Part shown: in pieces, positions 1-5,522 of the stretch | How the letters are laid out: every line of letters starts with the position of its first letter | How positions within the stretch are numbered: the stretch's first letter is position 1 | Source: Candidatus Babelota bacterium | GTDB lineage: Bacteria > JAGOBX01 | Reading direction: 5' to 3' | Assembly (NCBI GenBank): GCA_017999075.1 | Contig: JAGOBX010000275.1 | Span: 1-5,522, forward strand | DNA: 5,522 nucleotides | Program-made: the position numbers and the translations under genes | Notes under the pieces: generated by a model | Database searches by the model: none | What the model was told of the DNA's origin: nothing | Seen by the model: the letters and a program-made list of their open reading frames with translations, nothing else

Positions 1-277
1 TTTCAGATTCCTTATCAGTAGTATAAGCGCTTATAACTATTATTGGGACAGGACATTCTGCCATAATAAGCTGAATACTTTTTATCCCGTCTAAATAAGG
101 CATATTTATATTAATTGTTATAACATCGGGATTAAATTCTTTTATTTTTGTTATAGCTTCCATTCCGCTTTTTGCAGTAGCTATGACTTCAATCTGTTCG
201 TCAGATTCAAGAATAGTTTTCAATGCAACCAGCATAAAATATGAATCGTCAACTATTAGTACTCTTATTTTTTGCAT
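1..277 (-). CDS. cheB: CheB-like receiver domain, 3' end outside window (partial)
   Basis: Only the first 92 residues are visible; the frame is open through base 1. They form a receiver domain that aligns without gaps to the N-terminus of CheB: start MQKIRVLIVDDS, acid-pocket residues D10 and D11, a PDVIT stretch at 50-54, MP at 59-60, DG at 63-64, and the strand CPVPIIVIS ending at S83. CheB is the receptor methylesterase/deamidase that opposes CheR, normally activated when CheA phosphorylates its receiver Asp (D56 in E. coli). Here codon 56 (bases 112-110) is AAT, Asn, so the usual phosphoacceptor is missing; position 58, usually Glu in CheB, is also Asn. The gene begins 15 bases after the cheR stop with a Shine-Dalgarno-like GAAGAG ten bases before the ATG, which suggests translational coupling. 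The esterase domain lies outside the window, so a stand-alone receiver is possible. The CheB call rests on the receiver's sequence style and its position after cheR. Confidence 0.75.
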   Translation of the reverse strand, partial: MQKIRVLIVDDSYFMLVALKTILESDEQIEVIATAKSGMEAITKIKEFNPDVITININMPYLDGIKSIQLIMAECPVPIIVISAYTTDKESE

Positions 278-287
278 ACTTTTTCAA

Positions 288-293
288 CTCTTC
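288..293 (-). promoter_or_regulatory. Ribosome binding site of cheB-like gene, overlapping cheR stop
   Basis: The mRNA reads GAAGAG, ten bases before the ATG at 277. Its first base is the last base of the cheR TAG stop (295-293), so a ribosome ending cheR stands on this site. This supports the chosen start and suggests coupled translation of the two adaptation enzymes. Confidence 0.55.
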
Positions 294-1567
294 TAATTTA
301 TATCCGATGTTTTCTCTGCAAGTTCAAAAAGCCCGTCAAGTTCATGAAATTCGAAAATTCTCATTATCTGCTCTTTGTCGGATACCGCATATAATTTTTT
401 TAAAAAAGAAAAATCTTTCTGTAAACAAACACCTATATCCTTCAAAACCTGAGCATCTATATATTTAACATTGTTTAACAAAAAAGCTATATTCCCGAAT
501 TTTCCTTTGCTTGCAGCTGAAGAAATATAACTTTTAAATAAAAGATTTATTTCATTAATATTCTTACGCTCAAATATCCCAAAACATTCAAAAACAGCAA
601 TATTGCCGCGTTTTTCTCTAAATTTAATTTCAAACTCTTTTTTTTTTGATGGCATACCAAAACCAGAAATCTTCGCAGATTTCTGATTATTTTCCTGTAA
701 AGATAAATTTATACTTTTATTTTTTTCAGCAGCAGATGAAACATTTTTTTCTAAAACTTTTTTATAATAAGTTACATTTTCCACTCTAACACGTTCAAAA
801 AGTTTTTTTGAATCAAGCAGACTTTCTGTAGGAGCCAGAAAAAAAAAACCTAATTCGTGAAGATGCGAATGAAATTTTTCAAGTAGAAAATTCCGTTTTT
901 CTTCAGAAAAATATATCATAACATTTCTGCAGAATATAAAATTAAATTTTGTTTTAAAATTAACTGTGAAAAGATTTTCAATCGAAAATTGAACTTTGGA
1001 TTTTATTGCCTGCGGCAATTGATAATTATCTTCTTCATCAAACTTATTAAAATAACCCTTTACAAAATTTTTATCTTTTATTTTATCAATTTTCAATTGA
1101 GGATAAATACCTCTCTGGCCAATTTTTATATTAAAACTGCTTATATCCATAGCTGAAATTCGTATTCTGTCAAAAATAGACGAACTTAAATGAGTCTTTA
1201 AAAACATAGCTATGGAATAAGGTTCTTCTCCCGTAGAACATCCTGCGCTTAAAATATTAATAACAGAATATTTCTCTGAATTTTTTTTTATTAAATCTGC
1301 AAGAATATAATACTGGTCTTCATGTCTGAAAAAAGTGGTTTCATTAATTATTATATGATTTATAAGCTCAAGAATTTCATCTTCATTCCTATACAAATGC
1401 TGATAATAATCATCGAGTGAATTTATTGAGAGATGTTTTAATCGGTTTTGTATGCGAGCCTCGAGTTTATTCAAATCTTTCTTTTCAAAAATAAACCCTG
1501 TTTTTTCATGTATGAATGAATTAAATTGTTCGAGTAGTTTATCGTTTAAAACAGGATTATTCAACAT
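293..1567 (-). CDS. cheR: CheR-type chemoreceptor methyltransferase fused to a C-terminal STAS domain
   Basis: CheR transfers methyl groups from S-adenosylmethionine to glutamates of chemoreceptors, resetting array sensitivity. The 424-residue product has an N-terminal helical part (about 1-85) with NETTFFR at 75-81, and a Rossmann methyltransferase core (about 100-272). The core shows the SAM-binding motif SAGCSTGEEPYSIAM (107-121), acidic D141, RGIY (152-155), N198-L199, FCRNVMIYF (212-220) and the closing TESL (247-250) and YYKK (267-270). All expected CheR motifs are present, so the enzyme looks active. A normal CheR is about 270-290 residues. Here a polar linker (about 273-310) leads to about 110 more residues that read as a STAS fold (anti-sigma-factor-antagonist type): a GNIAVFECFG first strand (321-330), NVKYID (366-371), and an ending resembling 'IFEFHELDGLFEL' (404-416). 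The Ser that usually follows the Asp in STAS antagonists is Ala (D371-A372). The start overlaps the cheW end by 11 bases. The CheR call is near certain; the STAS call is strong but made by eye. Confidence 0.93.
   Translation of the reverse strand: MLNNPVLNDKLLEQFNSFIHEKTGFIFEKKDLNKLEARIQNRLKHLSINSLDDYYQHLYRNEDEILELINHIIINETTFFRHEDQYYILADLIKKNSEKYSVINILSAGCSTGEEPYSIAMFLKTHLSSSIFDRIRISAMDISSFNIKIGQRGIYPQLKIDKIKDKNFVKGYFNKFDEEDNYQLPQAIKSKVQFSIENLFTVNFKTKFNFIFCRNVMIYFSEEKRNFLLEKFHSHLHELGFFFLAPTESLLDSKKLFERVRVENVTYYKKVLEKNVSSAAEKNKSINLSLQENNQKSAKISGFGMPSKKKEFEIKFREKRGNIAVFECFGIFERKNINEINLLFKSYISSAASKGKFGNIAFLLNNVKYIDAQVLKDIGVCLQKDFSFLKKLYAVSDKEQIMRIFEFHELDGLFELAEKTSDIN
638..647 (-). other. Ten-A homopolymer at the CheR/STAS junction
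   Basis: On the coding strand ten consecutive A's encode the end of S307 and K308-K310, just before the STAS domain. One extra A would give a stop two codons after the lysines (AGA GTT TGA). One fewer would give about 28 out-of-frame codons and then TAA. Either slip leaves a complete methyltransferase without STAS. Runs this long are known substrates for polymerase or replication slippage; whether slippage happens here is inference. Confidence 0.6.
664..685 (-). repeat. Perfect 8-bp inverted repeat with 6-base loop inside the cheR linker
   Basis: CAGAAATC and GATTTCTG are exact reverse complements separated by six bases. The repeat lies in the linker-coding part of cheR, 16 bases upstream (in the direction of transcription) of the ten-A run. 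It could form a modest hairpin in the mRNA. No T-run follows it, so it is not a terminator. It may be chance in AT-rich DNA. Confidence 0.4.
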
Positions 1568-2099
1568 TATCTCCTGACAGTTGTTTAATTTCGTTGGTAG
1601 CCATTATTTCAGAAAAATTCAAAAGCACCAGAAGATTATTTTCAGGAGATTTATACATTCCAACTATAAAATTAACTGCAATTTCATTGAATGTTTGAGG
1701 CGCTTGTTGAACTTCATTATTAGAAATTTCTCTTATTTTTTTTATTCCATCAACCACAAATGCCAGACTTTTTCCTTCATATTTGTTTATTATCAGTCTC
1801 GCAGACGGGCTTTTCAAATCAGTAGTTCCTAAATGAAACAGTTGTTTCAAATCAAGAACAGCTATTATACTGCCTCTTAAATTTATTACTCCAAGCAAAA
1901 AAGAAGGAGTATATATTATTTTCCTGATATATGTTATTTCAACTATTTCCTGAACAAATTCTATATCCACTCCGTACTCGCGGTCGTTTAAAACAAAACA
2001 AACATACTTTTTATAATTCGATGCGTGATAATCATTTTCACTGCCGCGCGCTTCAATCTGTTTTTTTCCAAGTTCCTGAATAAATTCCCTCATTGACAT
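1557..2099 (-). CDS. cheW: CheW chemotaxis adaptor protein
   Basis: CheW is the cytoplasmic SH3-like adaptor that joins CheA to chemoreceptors in the signalling array. The 180-residue product has the family's core at about 31-168. Visible features are the first strand YVCFVLNDREYGVDI (32-46), the VQEIVEI helix/strand (49-55), the conserved P65 and G70, the hallmark GVINLRG motif with R75 (70-76), VLDL (81-84), and the second half with LAFVVDGI (112-119) and a closing LVLLNF strand (157-162). It is slightly longer than a minimal CheW because of a charged tail of about 30 residues at the N-terminus. The first ATG is preferred: a GGGAAG sits nine bases before it, while a second in-frame ATG two codons on would be 15 bases away. 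The gene follows cheA after 52 bases, and its last 11 bases overlap cheR, so the three are very likely one transcript. No odd residues were seen in the core. Confidence 0.95.
   Translation of the reverse strand: MSMREFIQELGKKQIEARGSENDYHASNYKKYVCFVLNDREYGVDIEFVQEIVEITYIRKIIYTPSFLLGVINLRGSIIAVLDLKQLFHLGTTDLKSPSARLIINKYEGKSLAFVVDGIKKIREISNNEVQQAPQTFNEIAVNFIVGMYKSPENNLLVLLNFSEIMATNEIKQLSGDNVE
1571..1575 (-). promoter_or_regulatory. Ribosome binding site of cheR inside the end of cheW
   Basis: AGGAG lies in the last codons of cheW, only three bases before the ATG at 1567 and six before the next codon, TTG at 1564-1562. The close spacing to ATG is unusual, so the TTG could be the real start; the protein would lose just one residue. 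It is the best Shine-Dalgarno match in the window. Confidence 0.65.
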
Positions 2100-2151
2100 T
2101 ATACGTCACTTCCCGGTTTTTTTATTTTTTTTGCATATTTTTTTTACTGTA
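2100..2151 (-). other. A-rich cheA-cheW intergenic leader
   Basis: These 52 bases are the longest non-coding stretch. On the mRNA they carry three A runs (8, 8 and 7 long; bases 2145-2138, 2132-2125, 2123-2117), the first two in a 13-base period, then a GC-richer CCGGGAAG ending in the cheW ribosome binding site. There is no hairpin, so it is unlikely to be a terminator. An unstructured A-rich leader could help ribosome loading (inference). No promoter with clear -35 and -10 boxes was seen. Confidence 0.5.
2109..2114 (-). promoter_or_regulatory. Probable ribosome binding site of cheW
   Basis: GGGAAG lies nine bases before the ATG at 2099. It matches the Shine-Dalgarno consensus imperfectly but is the only purine-rich site with G's in an otherwise A/T leader. 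It favours the first of two nearby ATG codons. Confidence 0.5.
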
Positions 2152-5100
2152 TTATGCTTTTATATATTGTTTTATTACAGTTAATAATTCCGAAGGTTCA
2201 AAAGGTTTTACTATATAATCATCTACCCCTGATTCATATCCTTTCACTTTATCAACTTCAAGGTCTCTTGTCGTTATCATTATTATAGGAAATTTTTTCA
2301 GTTCCGGCATTTTTCTCACTTCCTGAGTTAATCCATATCCGTTAAGCCGGGGCATATTAACGTCAACCGTCATCAAATCAAAAGGTCCATTGTTTTTTAA
2401 TTTTTCCAGTCCGTCAATTCCGTCAACCCCCTCAACAACTTCATATCCGCCGCTTTCAACAATGCTTCTGACCATTTTACGGGTAGTAGTGGAATCTTCA
2501 ACTACCAATACTCTTTTCATTGCTCCAGCAGCATGTTTAGAAGGCGCTGCCGAGCCTCCTGTCTTTTCAATTTGACTAAACATAGAAGAATCCTGAAAAC
2601 TTGAAGATCTTGAGGATAAATTGTTCGCACTTATAAAATCAATTATTTCAGGAATATTCACAATTAAAGTTATGGTTCCATCTCCTTCAATAGTTGCGCC
2701 GGAAATAAACTTTATTTTTTTAACAATATCTCCAAGACTCTTTATAACCACTTCTTCTTTCTTAACTATTTCTGACACTATCAATCCTATATTATTATCA
2801 CCGAATCCCACTACTACCACATCCGAATCTTTTTTCAGGTTTACATCTACAGGATTCAATCCTAAAACATCAGCCATAAAAAATACAGGGATATATTTAC
2901 CTCTGTTATTAAGCATATATACATTTTTAACACGTTCAAGTTCTTCTAGTTTTATCGAAAAAACTTCAACTATATTATTAGACGGTATTGCAAATATGTT
3001 ATTTTCTTCTTTAACCTGAAGAACCTGAAGTATGGCAAGGGTTAAAGGAAGTTTTATTGTCAGTTTGGTGCCTTTCCCTACTTTTGTCGAGATATCTATT
3101 ATTCCCTTTAGTTTGGTTATATTTTCACGCACAACGTCCATACCTACTCCGCGTCCGGAAATTTCCGTAACTTTTTCAGCTGTGGAAAAACCAGGTATGA
3201 AAATTAAATTAAGTTTTTCCGAATCACTCATCATTTCAGCCCGTTCAGGACTTACAAGCCCTTTTTCAACAGCTTTTTGGCAAACCCTATTTCCATCAAT
3301 TCCTTTTCCATCATCTTCGATTTCAATATAAACATTTCCTCCTTTATTATAAGCATTGAGCTTTATTACTCCTGTTTTAGGTTTTTCTGATTGTAATCTT
3401 TCAGAAGGACTTTCAATACCGTGATCAATACTGTTCCTTATTATATGAGTTAAAGGATCCCCTATTTTTTCAATAATATTTTTATCCATCTCAGTTTCTT
3501 CTCCGTAAAGTTCAAGACGTATATCTTTATGAACTTTTTGAGACATATCGCGTACTGTTCTTTTATATTTTGTGAATACCGTAGAAATAGGAAGCATTCT
3601 TGTCTGCATTACATTTTCCTGAAGATCTTTGGCCAGAAGTCCTATCTTAGAAGCAAGTAAAGTACTGGATTTATAAAGCTCAAGATAGTAATTGCTTATC
3701 TGCTGGTATTCTACTACCATTGTTTTCCAGTTTTCATATAGTTTATTTATAATATTTTCTTCCCCAAAAAGCAAACTGCTGTTTTTAATCAAATCCCTGA
3801 TTTCTTTCAATTCTTTCATATCTTTATTTTTCTGCATAAATGCCTGCATTTTACGCTGAAAATTTTCATATAAATCAAGACTTGTTTTCAAATCAGCATT
3901 ATCAAGATGCAAGTTTATATGATGCATATTGCTTTCAATTTCATCAATATATACAGAAATTTTGTCAAGTTGCGATGAAAATCCTATTTTGCTTATAACC
4001 AATTCTCCTACAAGATTCATCAAATTGTCAAGTTTTGATAACTCCACACGCAAAGTCTGCTGGGTTACAGTCGATTCTCCGGTTTTCTGGCCTGATTTAG
4101 CCGAAGATTTTTCCGGCTGAGATTGTTCTTCTGTCTTTTCTTTTTCAAAATTCTGAAGTTTCGATTCAAGTTCTCTTGACTTTTCATCTTTAATTTCAAC
4201 AGGTTCTTTTACAGGAGCAGGTTTATCAGAAATCTGCATTTTTGAAACAGCAGGTGCTGCAGCAGGTTTTGGCTGAAGCGCCGTTGGTTTTAATGATGCA
4301 GTTTTTGCTGCAGCAGGTTTTGCTGCAGCAGGTTTTGGAGGCTGCGGAACAGATTGTTGAACAGGTTTTGCAGGAACCTGCTGCTGTTTTACAGCCTGCT
4401 GGACAACCTGAGGTTTTACTGGTTTATCTGCAATTTTCTGAGGTTTTGAAACAACTGCTGCAACTGATGCTGAATCTATATTCCCTTTATTATCTTTTAA
4501 GATTTTAAGCCTGCCGAGATTTTCCCCTATAGATACTTCTATCGGCTGACGATTATTTAATAAGTTTAAAAATAAAGTGAATATGTCTATTGACTTGAGC
4601 ATTTCAGTTATTATTGCAGAAGTCATTTTATACTTACTGTTTCTTATATCGTCGAGTATAAATTCGCAAGTATGCGCAAGCTCCTGAAATTTTGTCAATG
4701 ATACAAAACCTGCGCCTCCCTTTAAAGTATGCATACTTCTAAAAATTTTATCAATAATCTGAGGGCTGTTATCACTTTCCATTTCAACAAAATCATTGGA
4801 TAAGTTTTCTATTAATTCTGTTGATTCTGAAATAAAATCTGCAAGAATGTCTTCATCTATATTATCATAACTGAATAATTCCTGCGGTTCTTTCATCATA
4901 GATGCAGGTATTGGTTCCTGCTTTGCAGGAGCAGGTGCTGCCACGTATACTTCATCTACAGATTCATCAGCAGATTCTGTTTTAAGTGATTCTGCAGAAC
5001 TGGCCGCTAAATCTATTAGACTGTCCAGATCTATATTTTCGGTTTGCTGGGACTGAACATCATCTTGATTCTCATTTAATAAATACACATCTGCAGGTTC

Positions 5101-5522
5101 AGATTGTTCCTGTTGGGTTTCATCAGCAGGTTCATTAGATTCAGGAAGCGGTGAAGACGAATCTCCGTCTTCAACATTTGCTATAATCGCCAATTTTTGA
5201 TTAAATAAATCTACTTCAAAAAATTCACAAATATTAATGTCATTTTTCATTTCGTCAAGGGCGGTCTTTATTGTATCCATGCCTTCAAGAAGCAAATCTA
5301 CAACAAATTTTTCATATGGAAGCTTATTTTCTTTAACATTTTTCAAAACTGTTTCCAAATCATGAAAAGTCTGCGCTATTGAAGTCAATTTCAGCATCCT
5401 GGCAGCGCCTTTTATTGAATGACAAAGTCTCATAAGCATATTTAGATTTTCAGTCGAAATTGTTTTATCTCGTTCACTTACTAAAACCTTATCAGTTATA
5501 ATTTCAATATTCTCTGCTGTAT
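2152..5522 (-). CDS. cheA: Hybrid CheA histidine kinase with two Hpt domains and a C-terminal receiver (5' partial)
   Basis: The frame is open to the right edge, so the true start is outside; 1122 residues are visible. Numbering here starts at the in-frame Met at 5439, which is internal: 27 further sense codons precede it. CheA autophosphorylates on an Hpt histidine in response to receptors and passes phosphate to receivers. Domains in order: Hpt1 with HSIKGAAR (H7); acidic Glu/Asp/Gln/Ser linker (about 90-190); Hpt2 with HTLKGGAGF (H237); Lys/Pro/Ala/Gln linker (about 330-455); dimerization region (about 462-625) opening with LMNLVGELVIS and closing with RMLPIS; ATPase with N box HIIRNSIDHGIE (665-676), G1 DDGKGID (709-715), SGRGVGMDVV (761-770), GKGT (788-791) and PLTLAI (798-803); CheW-like domain (about 805-935); Ser-rich linker; receiver (975-1095) with E981, D982, phosphoacceptor D1026, T1056 and K1078. 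All catalytic motifs are intact. No CheY-binding P2 domain is recognizable. The dimerization region is about 80-90 residues longer than in the classical enzyme. Confidence 0.95.
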   Translation of the reverse strand, partial: TAENIEIITDKVLVSERDKTISTENLNMLMRLCHSIKGAARMLKLTSIAQTFHDLETVLKNVKENKLPYEKFVVDLLLEGMDTIKTALDEMKNDINICEFFEVDLFNQKLAIIANVEDGDSSSPLPESNEPADETQQEQSEPADVYLLNENQDDVQSQQTENIDLDSLIDLAASSAESLKTESADESVDEVYVAAPAPAKQEPIPASMMKEPQELFSYDNIDEDILADFISESTELIENLSNDFVEMESDNSPQIIDKIFRSMHTLKGGAGFVSLTKFQELAHTCEFILDDIRNSKYKMTSAIITEMLKSIDIFTLFLNLLNNRQPIEVSIGENLGRLKILKDNKGNIDSASVAAVVSKPQKIADKPVKPQVVQQAVKQQQVPAKPVQQSVPQPPKPAAAKPAAAKTASLKPTALQPKPAAAPAVSKMQISDKPAPVKEPVEIKDEKSRELESKLQNFEKEKTEEQSQPEKSSAKSGQKTGESTVTQQTLRVELSKLDNLMNLVGELVISKIGFSSQLDKISVYIDEIESNMHHINLHLDNADLKTSLDLYENFQRKMQAFMQKNKDMKELKEIRDLIKNSSLLFGEENIINKLYENWKTMVVEYQQISNYYLELYKSSTLLASKIGLLAKDLQENVMQTRMLPISTVFTKYKRTVRDMSQKVHKDIRLELYGEETEMDKNIIEKIGDPLTHIIRNSIDHGIESPSERLQSEKPKTGVIKLNAYNKGGNVYIEIEDDGKGIDGNRVCQKAVEKGLVSPERAEMMSDSEKLNLIFIPGFSTAEKVTEISGRGVGMDVVRENITKLKGIIDISTKVGKGTKLTIKLPLTLAILQVLQVKEENNIFAIPSNNIVEVFSIKLEELERVKNVYMLNNRGKYIPVFFMADVLGLNPVDVNLKKDSDVVVVGFGDNNIGLIVSEIVKKEEVVIKSLGDIVKKIKFISGATIEGDGTITLIVNIPEIIDFISANNLSSRSSSFQDSSMFSQIEKTGGSAAPSKHAAGAMKRVLVVEDSTTTRKMVRSIVESGGYEVVEGVDGIDGLEKLKNNGPFDLMTVDVNMPRLNGYGLTQEVRKMPELKKFPIIMITTRDLEVDKVKGYESGVDDYIVKPFEPSELLTVIKQYIKA
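4256..4336 (-). repeat. Three copies of a 15-bp unit encoding KPAAA in the CheA linker
   Basis: The 15-mer gctgcagcaggtttt (plus strand) occurs exactly at 4256-4270, 4307-4321 and 4322-4336; the last two are in direct tandem. Being a multiple of three, each adds five residues (KPAAA at 369-373, 374-378 and 391-395, counted from the Met at 5439) without breaking the frame. It lies in the flexible linker between Hpt2 and the dimerization region, where copy number could vary and change linker length. Confidence 0.8.

Noticed and set aside
653-655. Internal ATG (Met305 of CheR) as a start for a free STAS protein.
   Set aside because: No purine-rich Shine-Dalgarno precedes it; the upstream bases are GT-rich. 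It cannot be excluded but is not supported.
1004-1018. 6-bp inverted repeat with a 3-base loop (attgcc/ggcaat) in cheR.
   Set aside because: It is short, sits within conserved coding sequence and has no T-run after it, so chance is the simplest explanation.
2122-2136. Tiny minus-strand ORF (ATG CAA AAA AAA TAA) in the cheA-cheW gap that resembles the start of the cheB-like gene (ATG CAA AAA ATA).
   Set aside because: It has no ribosome binding site, it is four codons of mostly A, and the resemblance is what A-rich DNA gives by chance.
2100-2151. Possible terminator or promoter between cheA and cheW because of the T/A runs.
   Set aside because: No stem precedes the runs and there is no convincing -35/-10 pair. 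Tight spacing and shared direction favour read-through.
4242-4508. Plus-strand open frame rich in Gln, Leu and Val.
   Set aside because: It is the antisense image of the Lys/Pro/Ala linker of cheA, with repeat-driven composition and no known family. The same applies to the other plus-strand frames opposite cheA, cheW and cheR.
5437-5439. The Met at 5439 as the true start of cheA.
   Set aside because: The frame stays open for 27 more codons to the window edge, and this Met lies just before the phosphorylated His, inside the Hpt helix. Starting there would cut the domain.

Overview
This window is one strand of a chemotaxis-type signalling operon from an AT-rich bacterium (roughly one third G+C by eye). 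All genes read on the minus strand, so the transcription order runs from the right edge to the left: hybrid cheA (5' end outside the window), cheW, a cheR fused to a STAS domain, and the start of a cheB-like gene that leaves through base 1. Coding density is near total. The only gaps are 52 bases between cheA and cheW and 15 bases between cheR and cheB, and cheW and cheR overlap by 11 bases. I see no promoter, terminator, RNA gene, mobile element or CRISPR array. Standard code is used (TAA, TAA and TAG stops). The proteins are rich in Lys, Ile, Asn and Phe, as expected for an AT-rich genome. The taxon cannot be fixed from this window.

Region by region: bases 5522-2152 encode at least 1122 residues of a CheA with two Hpt (phosphotransfer) domains, long acidic and Lys/Pro/Ala linkers, an unusually long dimerization region, the ATPase core, a CheW-like domain and a C-terminal receiver. 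Bases 2099-1557 encode the CheW adaptor. Bases 1567-293 encode a CheR receptor methyltransferase with an extra C-terminal STAS domain of the anti-sigma-antagonist type. Bases 277-1 encode the first 92 residues of a CheB-like receiver.

Together these supply a kinase, a coupling adaptor and the two receptor-adaptation enzymes. No receptor and no free CheY lie in the window; the CheA receiver could be an output or a phosphate sink. The adaptation half is the unusual part. The CheB-like receiver has Asn where the phosphorylated Asp should be (N56). The CheR carries a STAS domain whose usual phosphorylatable Ser is Ala. A ten-A run sits exactly at the junction between the methyltransferase and STAS parts, where a slip in either direction would remove the STAS domain. 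My working inference is an adaptation module in which CheB is uncoupled from CheA phosphorylation and CheR is instead controlled or localized through its STAS tail. This is a hypothesis, not something the sequence proves.
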